Shown one piece after another: positions 41,999 to 50,787 of a DNA stretch of 64,000 nucleotides. This DNA is from Sedimentisphaerales bacterium (GTDB lineage Bacteria; Planctomycetota; Phycisphaerae; Sedimentisphaerales; Anaerobacaceae), in assembly GCA_016932095.1 (NCBI GenBank), contig JAFGDN010000072.1:1-64000 (forward strand), written 5' to 3'. A model generated the notes under the pieces. The model saw only the letters and a list, made by a program, of their open reading frames with translations, was not told the origin of the DNA and ran no database searches. Positions within the stretch are counted from its first letter, which is position 1, and the number at the start of each line of letters is the position of its first letter. A program made the position numbers and the translations under genes.

Positions 41999-42661
41999 TT
42001 ACAAAACCACACGTTCAACCAAAGGGTCTAACTTGCTGAAAACGAGCTCTTTTACAATTTCTGCCTCTTCGTTAGCGTCAATGTTGAACACCGTATTTTT
42101 ACGATTATAATAATCCACCAAAGGCGCCGTCATCTCGTTATAATTTTTCAGCCGGGTTTTCACGACCTCGGCTGTATCATCTGGTCGCTGGATAAGTTTG
42201 CTTCCATCCTTGTCGCATATTCCGTCTTTGCGGGGTTTTAGATTCTCGACGTGATACACTGCGGCGCATTTCGGACAAATCCGTCTTCCCGTTATCCGAC
42301 GGATAATTACGTCATCATTCACGTTTAAGTTCAAAACCGCGTCTATCTTCTCTTTCCTCTCGGCAAGCGCCTTGTCGAGGTCGGTCGCCTGCCTGGCCGT
42401 CCGGGGGAAACCATCGAGCACGTATCCGCCGTCAGGAGCGTTGCTTATTTCATCAATCATCATTTCTATAATAACATTATCCGGCACAAGCGCCCCGGAA
42501 TCCATATACTCTTTCGCCTTTTTTCCCAAATCTGTTCCATTTGCCCTGTGGCGTCTGAGGATATCGCCGCTCGAAAGATGCAGCAAATGATACCTGTCAA
42601 CTATATATTTGCATTGCGTGCCTTTACCGGCGCCGGGAGCCCCGAGCAGGACTATTCTCAT
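41999..42661 (-). CDS. adk: Adenylate kinase
   Basis: 220 residues. The P-loop is GAPGAGKGTQ (7-16); DGFPRTARQ and RRICPKCAAVYHVEN follow. The LID domain has a zinc-site pattern C-x2-C ... C-x2-D (CPKC, CDKD), the long form. It converts ATP plus AMP to two ADP. It overlaps secY by four bases (ATGA), so translation is coupled. Confidence 0.97.
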   Translation of the reverse strand: MRIVLLGAPGAGKGTQCKYIVDRYHLLHLSSGDILRRHRANGTDLGKKAKEYMDSGALVPDNVIIEMMIDEISNAPDGGYVLDGFPRTARQATDLDKALAERKEKIDAVLNLNVNDDVIIRRITGRRICPKCAAVYHVENLKPRKDGICDKDGSKLIQRPDDTAEVVKTRLKNYNEMTAPLVDYYNRKNTVFNIDANEEAEIVKELVFSKLDPLVERVVL

Positions 42662-44019
42662 GCGTAAGCCCCCTTAATTCTTCCGGTCTCACTGAAACCC
42701 TCGTAGCTGTGCATCAGCAAGCTTGCCTCTATCCGCTGAACAAGGTCAAGCGAAACACTGACGACAATCAGCAGGCCCGTGCCGCCCAAAAACGTCGCCA
42801 CGCGCCAGTCAACCCCGAGCAATCCCATTATGACCGAGGGCACAACAGCTATTATCGCCAAAAAAGCCGCACCGTAATAAGTAACCCTTGTCATCACCGT
42901 CTCAAGGTAATCCGAGGTCCTGCGGCCGGGGCGAAGCCCCGGTATAAAACTGCCTGAATCACGAAGGTTCTTGGCAAGCTCCTTCGGCTGAAACTGAACG
43001 GCCACCCAGAAGTACGCAAACAGGAAAATAAGCACCATATAAATGACATTGTATGTAAAAGAGCTGTGCCCCATCGCGCTTTGAATTGTCAGGAAAATTC
43101 CTGAATCCGCTATCATCCTGATACGTCCAAGCTGAGCTATAATCACCGGCAAAAAACTCATAAACGCCGATGCGAAGATAATCGGCATAACGCCGCCGTG
43201 ATTGACGCGAAGCGGCAGATAATGCCTTTGGCCGCCGTACATCCGCCGGCCCCGCATCATCTTTGCCTGCTGAACAGGTATGCGCCTTTGACCCTGGGTT
43301 ATCAGGATGGCGCCAGCCACAACGAAAATAAACGCGCCGATAAGTATAATTATTTTCGTGGGGCCTATGCTGCCGGGCGGCGCCGCCACGTTGAACGAAA
43401 CGTTCTTCCACAGCGTTTGCAGCGCCCAGGGCATCCTCGCGATGATACCCCCCATAATTATCAAGCTTATTCCGTTGCCGATTCCGTATTCGTCAATCTG
43501 CTCGCCAAGCCACATCAGAAAAATCGTCCCCGCCGTCATACTGGCGATGCCCATCAGCGTCGCCTCGAAGCGCATCCCGGGATACATAAATCCCTGCATT
43601 CCCAGTATCCGCATATACATAACACCCTGAATCACGCATATAGGCACGGTCAGATACCGGGTATATTCATTAATCTTTTTGTAGCCGGTCTGCCCTTCGA
43701 GCCGAAGCTTCCGTAAACTCGGAACAATCTCCTGCATCAGCATTAAAATAATCGAAGCGGTTATATAGGGCATAATGCCAAGCCCGAAAAGCGAGCTGTT
43801 ATCAAGGTTTCCGCCCGTGAAAATCTGCATCATATCCGCGGCCCGGCCAAATGGGCTTGAGCTGTCGCGGGCACCGGCGGCCCTGCTTATTGCCTCGGGG
43901 TCAAAGCCGGGTATCGTAATATGATAGCCCAGCCGATAGATTAGCAATAGCGCCAGCGTGAAAAGCAGCTTCTTGCGTAAATCTTCAATCTTGAATATGT
44001 TTACTACTGTTTTTAGCAT
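42658..44019 (-). CDS. secY: SecY, channel subunit of the protein translocon
   Basis: 453 residues with ten membrane helices. FTLALLLIYRLGYHITIPG, the plug region, LGIMPYITASIILMLMQ, and the cytoplasmic loop ending in GLRPGRRTSDYLE are typical. It forms the pore through which Sec proteins cross or enter the inner membrane. It follows rplO by 46 bases, the conserved place. Confidence 0.98.
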   Translation of the reverse strand: MLKTVVNIFKIEDLRKKLLFTLALLLIYRLGYHITIPGFDPEAISRAAGARDSSSPFGRAADMMQIFTGGNLDNSSLFGLGIMPYITASIILMLMQEIVPSLRKLRLEGQTGYKKINEYTRYLTVPICVIQGVMYMRILGMQGFMYPGMRFEATLMGIASMTAGTIFLMWLGEQIDEYGIGNGISLIIMGGIIARMPWALQTLWKNVSFNVAAPPGSIGPTKIIILIGAFIFVVAGAILITQGQRRIPVQQAKMMRGRRMYGGQRHYLPLRVNHGGVMPIIFASAFMSFLPVIIAQLGRIRMIADSGIFLTIQSAMGHSSFTYNVIYMVLIFLFAYFWVAVQFQPKELAKNLRDSGSFIPGLRPGRRTSDYLETVMTRVTYYGAAFLAIIAVVPSVIMGLLGVDWRVATFLGGTGLLIVVSVSLDLVQRIEASLLMHSYEGFSETGRIKGAYA

Positions 44020-44065
44020 TTTCGCCTTCTCGGCCTAATACCTTGCCTGTAAAACTAATCCGTCG

Positions 44066-44509
44066 CTATAAAATCTGAACCGTTCCGCCGCAGCCGGTGA
44101 TTTTCTGTTCGGCTGATTTGCTGAACCTGTGCGCTGCCACCTGAAGCCGTTTGGTCAGAGCACCTGCCCCGAGAATTTTCACCATGCTGGAGGCGCTGTC
44201 AATCAAACCGACCTCACAAAGCGTCTCCAAACCGATAACACTGCCTTCGTCGAATCTTTCAAGCTGCGAAACGTTGACAATCTCGTAACACCGGGCAAAC
44301 CGGACGTTGCTGAAGCCCCTTTTGGGCATCCGGCGAAAAACCGGAATCTGCCCGCCCTCGTGAAGCGATTCCCGCATTGCGCCGGACCTGCTTCGGCTGC
44401 CTTTATTACCCCTGCCGCAGGTTTTCCCGTGTCCGCTGCCGGTGCCCCTGCCGATGCGCTTGCGCGATTTATATTTTCCTGCCTGAGATGTTATCTGCCA
44501 TTCATACAT
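44066..44509 (-). CDS. rplO: 50S ribosomal protein L15
   Basis: 147 residues. The Gly-rich basic N-terminus (KRIGRGTGSGHGKTCGRGNKG) and GGQIPVFRRMPKRGF are diagnostic; the tail (HRFSKSAEQKITGCGGTVQIL) is normal. It follows rpsE by nine bases: the rpmD gene (L30) that often lies between them is missing. Confidence 0.97.
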   Translation of the reverse strand: MYEWQITSQAGKYKSRKRIGRGTGSGHGKTCGRGNKGSRSRSGAMRESLHEGGQIPVFRRMPKRGFSNVRFARCYEIVNVSQLERFDEGSVIGLETLCEVGLIDSASSMVKILGAGALTKRLQVAAHRFSKSAEQKITGCGGTVQIL

Positions 44510-44518
44510 CTTTGGTCA

Positions 44519-45037
44519 TCACCACCTTTTTACCGGCTGCACCTCTACGCCTCGAAGCGCTTCAATGTCTTCTTTGCTGCGCAGCTGCATTAACCCGTCC
44601 ATAGCGGCCTTTACGACGTTCTTGGCCGATGTGCTGCCGAACACTTTTGTAAGCACGTCCTGCACGCCCGCAAATTCGAGAACTGCACGCGCGCATGAAC
44701 CGGCGATTACGCCCGTTCCGGGGCTTGCCGGCACCATTGCTATTCGCGTCGAGCCGAACTTTCCGGTTACCTGGTGCGGAAGCGTCCGGCCGACAAGATG
44801 AACTCTTCTGAGCTCCTTTTTGGCCTCTTTTATTCCTTTTTCGACCGCCGCGGGCACCTCGTTGGCCCTGCCGTAGCCGATGCCTACCGTTCCAGCGCGG
44901 TCGCCAACCACAACCAACGCGCCAAAGCCGAACCTGCGCCCGCCTTTGACCACCTTGGCCGTCCGATATACTTTCACCACTGTATCTTCCAGCGGCGATT
45001 CCTCCTGTTCCATCGTTTTAACAAAATCTTGTGCCAA
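44519..45037 (-). CDS. rpsE: 30S ribosomal protein S5
   Basis: 172 residues. The double-stranded RNA-binding part has YRTAKVVKGGRRFGFGALVVVGD and GRANEVPAAVEKGIKEAKK; the C-terminal half has PASPGTGVIAGSCARAVLEFAGV. It helps decoding accuracy and mRNA unwinding at the entry channel. Normal length. Confidence 0.97.
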   Translation of the reverse strand: MAQDFVKTMEQEESPLEDTVVKVYRTAKVVKGGRRFGFGALVVVGDRAGTVGIGYGRANEVPAAVEKGIKEAKKELRRVHLVGRTLPHQVTGKFGSTRIAMVPASPGTGVIAGSCARAVLEFAGVQDVLTKVFGSTSAKNVVKAAMDGLMQLRSKEDIEALRGVEVQPVKRW

Positions 45038-45066
45038 TTTTTTTCTCCTGGCTTGCTAAGTTTCCT

Positions 45067-45432
45067 TCAAAATACGAGTCCGGCTTTTCTGGCCGCTTCG
45101 GCAAGGGCCTTTACCCTGCCGTGAAACTTATACGGCCCCCTGTCAAAACACACGCATTTTATACCGACGCCCAGCGCCTGCTTGGCAACCGCTTCCCCGA
45201 TAATCTCCGCCGCCTTTTTGTTGCCGGTTTTTACAATCTTATCCCGTAGCAACTTCATTTTGGTGCTGGCCGACGCAAGCGTCAAACCGGCGACGTCGTC
45301 TACCAGCTGCGCGTATATGTGCTTGTTCGAACGGAATACCGATAATCTCGGCCGCTCGGGCAAGCCGTGAACCTTATTGCGCACATGATACTTGCGCCTT
45401 CTGGCTGCTCTTCGATTATCTTTTCTGCTCAT
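45067..45432 (-). CDS. rplR: 50S ribosomal protein L18
   Basis: 121 residues. [20 protein letters not shown], the ASAS-x-K segment and [20 protein letters not shown] are the family marks. It binds 5S rRNA in the central protuberance. Place between rplF and rpsE is normal. Confidence 0.97.
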   Translation of the reverse strand: MSRKDNRRAARRRKYHVRNKVHGLPERPRLSVFRSNKHIYAQLVDDVAGLTLASASTKMKLLRDKIVKTGNKKAAEIIGEAVAKQALGVGIKCVCFDRGPYKFHGRVKALAEAARKAGLVF

Positions 45433-45471
45433 TGTTTATCACCAAGTCCTGTTCGCCATCGCCCGTTCTAA

Positions 45472-46053
45472 TTATGCAGTGCCTGAAGTAAATGTCTTGC
45501 CGACCTTGCGCTTTACAACCTCGCCGGAAAAACGAATACCTTTGCCCTTATACGGTTCCGGGGGTCTTACTTTTCGCACGTCTGCAGCAAAACGCCCCAG
45601 CTCGCGCTTGTCCGCCGATACAAGTGTAAATTTCGCCGGCGTATCGTCGCCCCTCGTGGCCGCTACATCAATTCTTACCTTTATGCTTTTCGGAACCGCC
45701 ATCTCAGTTGCGTTGGTGTATCCAACCTGCAAGGTCAGCTTCCCGCCCTGCTCCTTGACGGTATAGCCCGTTCCGTATATCTCAAGCTTTTTCTCGAAGC
45801 CCTTGCTGACGCCCTCGACCATATTTGCAAGTAACGCCCTGGTCGTTCCGTGCATCTGGCTGCTTTCTCTAACTTCCGGGTGCTTGTTTTCAATCATTAG
45901 ACAGTTCTTTGCGCTATCGAGCCGGACCTGCATATCCGGATGACAATCAAGCGCAAGCGCCCCCAGAGGCCCTGAAACCTTGACATTCGGGCCTGCCTGC
46001 TCAATTTTCACCCCCGCCGGGATGATAATTGTTTTTTTCCCTATACGACTCAT
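45472..46053 (-). CDS. rplF: 50S ribosomal protein L6
   Basis: 193 residues from the ATG at 46053, which overlaps the rpsH stop (TGATG); five upstream codons in frame belong to rpsH sequence. MSRIGKKTIIIPAGV, the double L6 fold and the C-terminal PEPYKGKGIRFSGE ... GKTF are diagnostic. It lies near the factor-binding site of the 50S. Confidence 0.97.
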   Translation of the reverse strand: MSRIGKKTIIIPAGVKIEQAGPNVKVSGPLGALALDCHPDMQVRLDSAKNCLMIENKHPEVRESSQMHGTTRALLANMVEGVSKGFEKKLEIYGTGYTVKEQGGKLTLQVGYTNATEMAVPKSIKVRIDVAATRGDDTPAKFTLVSADKRELGRFAADVRKVRPPEPYKGKGIRFSGEVVKRKVGKTFTSGTA

Positions 46054-46451
46054 CAGCACACCGTACAAATTATTTCGCCGCCGATTTTTGCCTGTCGGCA
46101 GCTTTTATCGCTAATTATTCCTTTGCTCGTTGAAACAATCGCTATACCCATCCCGTTCATAACAACCGGCATATCCTCGAATCCGCAATATTCGCGCTTT
46201 CCGGGCCTGCTGACCCTTTTTATTTCCTCTATCGCGGCCCGGCCCGTCTGGTCGTACTTCAGCGTTATCCGTATCAGCCCCTGAACGCCTTCCTCGATTC
46301 GCTCGAAATCCGAGATATACCCCTCGGACTTCAAAACATCGGCGACCGCAGCGCACAACTTCGAAGCCCTGATGTTTACGTGCCTGCTCCTTATCCGCAC
46401 CGCGTTGCGAATCCTTGTCAACATATCAGCTATTGGGTCACTCAAGCTCAT
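46053..46451 (-). CDS. rpsH: 30S ribosomal protein S8
   Basis: 132 residues from the ATG at 46451; the frame is open 38 codons further but that part overlaps rpsN. MSLSDPIADMLTRIRNAVRI and the C-terminal GMGIAIVSTSKGIISDKSCR are the family marks. It binds the central domain of 16S rRNA; in E. coli it also represses the spc operon. Confidence 0.97.
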   Translation of the reverse strand: MSLSDPIADMLTRIRNAVRIRSRHVNIRASKLCAAVADVLKSEGYISDFERIEEGVQGLIRITLKYDQTGRAAIEEIKRVSRPGKREYCGFEDMPVVMNGMGIAIVSTSKGIISDKSCRQAKIGGEIICTVC

Positions 46452-46495
46452 ATTTCTTTCTTGCCTCTTGCCCCGGCGATTCCGGCCGGATTCCG

Positions 46496-46681
46496 CTACC
46501 AGCTTGCCTTCTGTATGCCGGGTATCTTGCCTTCGTTGGCAAGCTTTCTGAAACACAGCCGGCACAGTTTGAACTTACGATAAACTGCCCTGGCCCTTCC
46601 GCAAAGCTCACAGCGAGTATATTGCCTGACCTTAAACCTGGGTTTGCTCTTCGCTTTGTTCTTCAGGGCCTTCGTTGTCAT
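46496..46681 (-). CDS. rpsN: 30S ribosomal protein S14, zinc-binding type Z
   Basis: 61 residues, the short C+ form. The zinc knuckles are CELC and CRLC (Cys24, 27, 40, 43), followed by [18 protein letters not shown], the universal C-terminus. It lies between rplE and rpsH as usual. Confidence 0.97.
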   Translation of the reverse strand: MTTKALKNKAKSKPRFKVRQYTRCELCGRARAVYRKFKLCRLCFRKLANEGKIPGIQKASW

Positions 46682-46721
46682 AATTATTCTCTGTCTTTTC
46701 CTGTATATTCCTTTATTCCGC

Positions 46722-47288
46722 TTAATCCTTTTCGGCCTGTTCGGTTCTCATCGCCCGAAACGGCATCCCGAACAAAGCCAGCATACGTCTCGCTTCCTCG
46801 TCGCTTTTGGCCGTGGTCACGAACGTTATATTCATACCCTGTTGAAACTCGACCTTGGCCATATTGATTTCCGGAAAAACCGTCTGCTCGCTCAGCCCCA
46901 TCGAGTAGCTGCTTCTGCCGTCGAAGCCGGTGGGGCTTAAACCGCGAAAATCGCGAACCCGCGGTATCGCCAAACTTATCAGCCGGTCCATAAACTCGAA
47001 CATCCGCTCGCCGCGTATGGTCACCTTCAGGCCGGTTTCCTGCCCCTGGCGAACCTTGAAATTCGATACGCTCTTCTTGGCCTTGCAAACCAGCGGCATT
47101 TGTCCCGTTATCGCCGTAAGGTCGGCCTTGGCAAGCTCAATAAACTTCTTGTCCTGCACGGCCTTGCCAACGCCCATCGATACCACTATCTTCTCCAGCC
47201 GGGGCACAGCCATACGGTTCTTGTATCCGAACTCTTTTATCAGCTCCGGAACCACTTTCGATTTATATATGTCTCTCAAACGCGCCAT
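46722..47288 (-). CDS. rplE: 50S ribosomal protein L5
   Basis: 188 residues. [42 protein letters not shown], and [20 protein letters not shown] are diagnostic. It contacts 5S rRNA and the P-site tRNA elbow. The last ~10 residues (MRTEQAEKD) form a small acidic tail. Confidence 0.97.
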   Translation of the reverse strand: MARLRDIYKSKVVPELIKEFGYKNRMAVPRLEKIVVSMGVGKAVQDKKFIELAKADLTAITGQMPLVCKAKKSVSNFKVRQGQETGLKVTIRGERMFEFMDRLISLAIPRVRDFRGLSPTGFDGRSSYSMGLSEQTVFPEINMAKVEFQQGMNITFVTTAKSDEEARRMLALFGMPFRAMRTEQAEKD

Positions 47289-47304
47289 TGTCTGTTTCTG
47301 CTTT

Positions 47305-47652
47305 CTATTTCTTCGCCCGCCTTACGTCGCTCAGCTTTGTGCCGTCTTTGGCGATTCTCTGCTTTGATCCGTCGTCGCCAAGCTTGTAATGAACACGGCT
47401 TCCCTTGTTGGTTTTGGGATTGACCGGCAGAACGTTACTTATGTGAATCGGCTGCTCGATATTTATCCGCCCGCCCGAAGGGTTCCTTTGCGACGGCCGA
47501 ACGTGCTTCTTGGCCAGGTTCACGCCCTGCACCACGACCTTGTTCTCGTCGGTCAGCACGCGAAGAACCTTGCCCGTCATGCCCTTGTAATCACCGGCTA
47601 TCATCTCGACCATATCATCTTTTTTCACGTGCATCGTCATTTGTTTGCTCAT
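47305..47652 (-). CDS. rplX: 50S ribosomal protein L24
   Basis: 115 residues. The KOW motif is DDMVEMIAGDYKGMTGKVLRV, followed by VVQGVNLAKKHVRPSQRNPSGG. L24 starts 50S assembly by binding the 5' part of 23S rRNA. It lies between rplN and rplE. Confidence 0.97.
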   Translation of the reverse strand: MSKQMTMHVKKDDMVEMIAGDYKGMTGKVLRVLTDENKVVVQGVNLAKKHVRPSQRNPSGGRINIEQPIHISNVLPVNPKTNKGSRVHYKLGDDGSKQRIAKDGTKLSDVRRAKK

Positions 47653-47659
47653 CTCTCCG

Positions 47660-48046
47660 TCAAACGACCTCGCTTGCCAGCGAGATAATCTTCATATAGT
47701 TTTTTTCGCGAAGCTCGCGGGCAACCGCGCCGAAAATACGCGTCCCAATGGGGTTGCCTTCGGCGTCAATCATAACGGCGGCGTTCGTATCAAACCTGAC
47801 GTAGCTGCCGTCGGGCCTCCTTATCGGATGTTTGGTGCGGACAACTACGCACTTGTGAACCTTTTTCCTGTCGAGCTGACAGGTAGGCAGCCATTTCTTT
47901 ATCGCGACGCATATTATGTCCCCGACGCCGGCCATGGCGCGGGTATATTTGCCCCGCGCGCCGGACCTGCCCAGCACCCTGATGCACTGCGCCGACTTTG
48001 CGCCGGAGTTGTCGGCTATGGTCAACATCGTCTCTTGCTGTATCAT
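47660..48046 (-). CDS. rplN: 50S ribosomal protein L14
   Basis: 128 residues, slightly longer than the usual 122 by a few N-terminal residues. [37 protein letters not shown]-like [13 protein letters not shown] and [14 protein letters not shown] are diagnostic. It forms an inter-subunit bridge and binds silencing factor RsfS. Place is normal. Confidence 0.97.
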   Translation of the reverse strand: MIQQETMLTIADNSGAKSAQCIRVLGRSGARGKYTRAMAGVGDIICVAIKKWLPTCQLDRKKVHKCVVVRTKHPIRRPDGSYVRFDTNAAVMIDAEGNPIGTRIFGAVARELREKNYMKIISLASEVV

Positions 48047-48061
48047 CGTTCGCTCATCCTG

Positions 48062-48334
48062 CTATTGCCGCGGCTGTTCCTGCTCCGCCTTTTTCATAAC
48101 CTTCACAAAACGCCAGCTTTTGGTCCTGCTGTACGGCCTGCACTCGGCAATTTCAATCATGTCGCCGACGCCGGCCTCGTTGCGTTCGTCGTGAACGATT
48201 AGCTTGGTTTGCCTTCTGAGAATCTTGCCGTACTTTGGATGCCTGTAAATATAATCTACAGCGACCTTTATGCTCCGGTTGCCGGACTTGCCCACTACCA
48301 ACGCCTGCGTTGTTTTGACTTTGCCCTGCCGCAT
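48062..48334 (-). CDS. rpsQ: 30S ribosomal protein S17
   Basis: 90 residues, an OB fold. TTQALVVGKSGNRSIKVAVDY, RHPKYGKILRRQTKLIVHDE and GDMIEIAECRPYSRTKSWR match the family. It starts two bases after the rpmC stop. Confidence 0.97.
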   Translation of the reverse strand: MRQGKVKTTQALVVGKSGNRSIKVAVDYIYRHPKYGKILRRQTKLIVHDERNEAGVGDMIEIAECRPYSRTKSWRFVKVMKKAEQEQPRQ

Positions 48335-48336
48335 CC

Positions 48337-48561
48337 TTATTTTCCTTTTACCGCCGGCTCCTGCCGCTCGGCTTCAATCTGCCTTTGTCGCAATACGGTT
48401 TTAATTCTCGCTATCTCACGACGCGTATTTATTACCGATTTGCAGTCCTGCAGCTTTTCAGTTGCTGCCTGTGAACGCAAATCGAACAAATGCTTTTCAA
48501 GCTCCTGAATCTTCAGCTCAAGCTCGTCTGTGCTCATTTCACGGTATTCGCTTGCCTTCAT
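48337..48561 (-). CDS. rpmC: 50S ribosomal protein L29
   Basis: 74 residues, two long helices: YREMSTDELELKIQELEKHL and CKSVINTRREIARIKTVLRQ. It sits by the peptide exit and helps dock trigger factor. The short C-terminal extension (EAERQEPAVKGK) is unremarkable. Confidence 0.95.
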   Translation of the reverse strand: MKASEYREMSTDELELKIQELEKHLFDLRSQAATEKLQDCKSVINTRREIARIKTVLRQRQIEAERQEPAVKGK

Positions 48562-48571
48562 TGCTTAATCC

Positions 48572-48994
48572 TTACGCTATTGCGTGTCTGCGTCTGACCA
48601 ATCTGCACTTTACTGGCATCTTGTGAGCCACACGCAGCAGCGCCTGCTTGGCTACTTCCTCGTCAACGCCGCTTATCTCGAACATAATCATACCGGGTCT
48701 AACACGCGCCACCCAGAACGCCGGCTCGCCCTTGCCCTTGCCCATACGGGTTTCCAGCGGCTTTGAACTGACCGGCTTGTGCGGAAATATCCTGAGGTAA
48801 ACCTTGCCTTCACGATGCAGGTAATGCGTCGCCGCGACACGGCCGGCCTCAATGTTTCGCGCCGTTACCCAGCTCATTTCAAGCGATTGCAAACCGTATT
48901 CGCCGAACGCGACGTAATTCGTCCTCTGGGCGTTGCCCTTCATTTTGCCCCGCTGGCTCTTACGGTACTTCACTCTTTTCGGCATCATTGCCAT
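48572..48994 (-). CDS. rplP: 50S ribosomal protein L16
   Basis: 140 residues. [42 protein letters not shown] and [20 protein letters not shown] are universal. It organises the A-site region. ATG codons at residues 1, 3 and 4 make the exact start uncertain by three codons; MPKRV is the common family start. Confidence 0.97.
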   Translation of the reverse strand: MAMMPKRVKYRKSQRGKMKGNAQRTNYVAFGEYGLQSLEMSWVTARNIEAGRVAATHYLHREGKVYLRIFPHKPVSSKPLETRMGKGKGEPAFWVARVRPGMIMFEISGVDEEVAKQALLRVAHKMPVKCRLVRRRHAIA

Positions 48995-49050
48995 ATTGCA
49001 AACCCTAAAACAAACTTTTGTCTGTTCCTATGAATCCTTGTTAAAAAATT

Positions 49051-49878
49051 TCAACTACCCTGCGGATTACCTATTTCAGGCCCCTGTGCCGTCTGCCCAG
49101 TGGCTCCGACAGGCGGTGCACCGGCTGAAGCGTCCGGCTTTTGTCGAACCCGCTTTGTTTCCTGCGTTACCTCGCCGCCCGCAACGTCTGCCCGTCTAAA
49201 GGGCCTGCGCCTTCGCGGCTGTTGCCTCGCTTCTATCTGCTCACCGAAATGACCCTTGTATATCCATACCTTTATGCCAATCGTCCCGTACGTCGTCTCC
49301 GCGCGGGCCGTGTCGTAATCGACGTCGGCGTCGAGAGTATGCAGCGGGATACTTCCCATTTTCTGCATTTCACGCCTCGCTATCTCAGCGCCGGCCAATC
49401 GGCCGGAACACATAATCTTCACGCCTTTGGCGCCGGCGTTCATCGCCTGCTCACAGAACTGCTTCATTGTTCGCCTGAATGACGCCCGTTTGACAAGCTG
49501 TTCGGCTATCGATTCGGCCACTAAAAAGGCGTTCAAATCCGGCTCTTTTATCTCGACGACGTTTACGGTCACTTTTCGACCGGTGAACGCCTCAAGCTCT
49601 TCGCGAAGCTTTTCGACCTCGCCGCCCCTCGGGCCAATCACAATGCCCGGTCTTGCGCAATGCAGCGTTACGGTAACGTCGTTTCTCGTCCGGACCACTT
49701 CTGTCCTCGCAACTCCGCCCTTGGGCATCTGCCGGTTGTATTTCTTGTCGATGAAGTCCCGGATTTTCTGGTCCTCGATGAGGAACGTCCCGTAGTCCTG
49801 CTTCGACGCAAACCACGTGCTTTGCCAGCCCCGCGTTATACCCGTCCTGAAACCTATTGGCGATACCTTCTGACCCAT
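49051..49878 (-). CDS. rpsC: 30S ribosomal protein S3
   Basis: 275 residues; E. coli has 233. MGQKVSPIGFRTGITRGWQS, the KH domain (RPGIVIGPRGGEVEKLREEL) and the C-terminal GVKIMCSGRLAGAEIARRE are diagnostic. It forms the mRNA entry channel with S4 and S5. The extra ~45 residues are a disordered tail rich in R, Q, P and G. Confidence 0.97.
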   Translation of the reverse strand: MGQKVSPIGFRTGITRGWQSTWFASKQDYGTFLIEDQKIRDFIDKKYNRQMPKGGVARTEVVRTRNDVTVTLHCARPGIVIGPRGGEVEKLREELEAFTGRKVTVNVVEIKEPDLNAFLVAESIAEQLVKRASFRRTMKQFCEQAMNAGAKGVKIMCSGRLAGAEIARREMQKMGSIPLHTLDADVDYDTARAETTYGTIGIKVWIYKGHFGEQIEARQQPRRRRPFRRADVAGGEVTQETKRVRQKPDASAGAPPVGATGQTAQGPEIGNPQGS

Positions 49879-49911
49879 AATCTTTTTGGCCTCTTTGTGC
49901 CTTCGCGGCCT

Positions 49912-50460
49912 TTACGGCTGCGTTACCGTTATATGAATATGACAGCCCTTTTTGTGTATAGGGTGGGCCCTGCCCCTGTCCTTGGCTATAAATTGTTTCG
50001 TGCCGATTCTTGTGCCCGCGTCATCCACTCGCGCCTCGCTGACATAAAGCGCTTCCACGTCGGCTTCCTGCTCGTCGGCGTCGGCAATCGCCGCCCGCAG
50101 GGTCTTGGAAACCATTTCCGCCGCTCGCTTATGTGTGAATTTCAATACATCCAGCGCATCCTGCACCGGCCTGCCTGCTATCAACTGCGTTACGAGCCGG
50201 GCCTTGCGGGGCGACATAGCCGCATATCGATACGATGATTGCCAGTCCATCATCTCGGCAACTTCGACTCCAAACGCCGTCGCCAGTCGCTGAATGTCTT
50301 CCTTGCGGGGTATCGGCCTCATTAACCCTTTTTGCCAGTTCCTGACCGCGGAAACCGCGGCGGGCTTGTCCAGCCCCGTCCTTGCGAGCTGCTCGGCCAG
50401 CTGCTCAACGCTGACCTTGCGTTCTTTACTAAGCTGTTTTAGCTTGCTGCTGCTTAACAT
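49912..50460 (-). CDS. rplV: 50S ribosomal protein L22 with N-terminal XRE-like helix-turn-helix
   Basis: 182 residues; usual L22 is about 110. Residues ~73-182 are complete L22 (YAAMSPRKARLVTQLIAG, LKFTHKRAAEMVSKTLRAAI, and the tunnel-hairpin and C-terminal part KDRGRAHPIHKKGCHIHI). Residues ~4-70 read like a Cro/C1 repressor-type domain: KLKQLSKERKVSVEQLAEQL, then VSAVRNWQKGLMRPIPRKED, then IQRLATAFGVEVAEMM. The frame is continuous with no stop, and the only clear start is the ATG at 50460, 17 bases after rpsS. The extra domain could bind rRNA, mRNA or DNA; self-regulation of the operon is an inference. Confidence 0.93.
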   Translation of the reverse strand: MLSSSKLKQLSKERKVSVEQLAEQLARTGLDKPAAVSAVRNWQKGLMRPIPRKEDIQRLATAFGVEVAEMMDWQSSYRYAAMSPRKARLVTQLIAGRPVQDALDVLKFTHKRAAEMVSKTLRAAIADADEQEADVEALYVSEARVDDAGTRIGTKQFIAKDRGRAHPIHKKGCHIHITVTQP

Positions 50461-50477
50461 AAAACCTTTTCGCCTTA

Positions 50478-50771
50478 TTACGCCGGCGGCGCTGTCGTCG
50501 CCTCTTCGACCTTCCTCGTCGAATGTCCTCTGAATATTCTTGTCAGGGAAAACTCGCCCAGTTTATGCCCTACCATATCCTCGGTAACGTAAACCTTGTT
50601 AAAATTCTTTCCGTTATGCACCATAAACGTATGTCCGACAAACTCCGGTATAACCGTGCATCTTCTCGCCCAGGTCTTTATTGGGTCCCGTATTCCCATT
50701 TGTATCTGCTTATTGACCTTCGCGAACAGCTTTTCGTCAACGAACGGCCCTTTTTTCAGCGATCTTCCCAT
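50478..50771 (-). CDS. rpsS: 30S ribosomal protein S19
   Basis: 97 residues. [39 protein letters not shown] and [16 protein letters not shown] are universal. It lies in the 30S head near the A site. It follows rplB by 16 bases. Confidence 0.98.
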   Translation of the reverse strand: MGRSLKKGPFVDEKLFAKVNKQIQMGIRDPIKTWARRCTVIPEFVGHTFMVHNGKNFNKVYVTEDMVGHKLGEFSLTRIFRGHSTRKVEEATTAPPA

Positions 50772-50787
50772 TATCTTTCCTCAGCCA

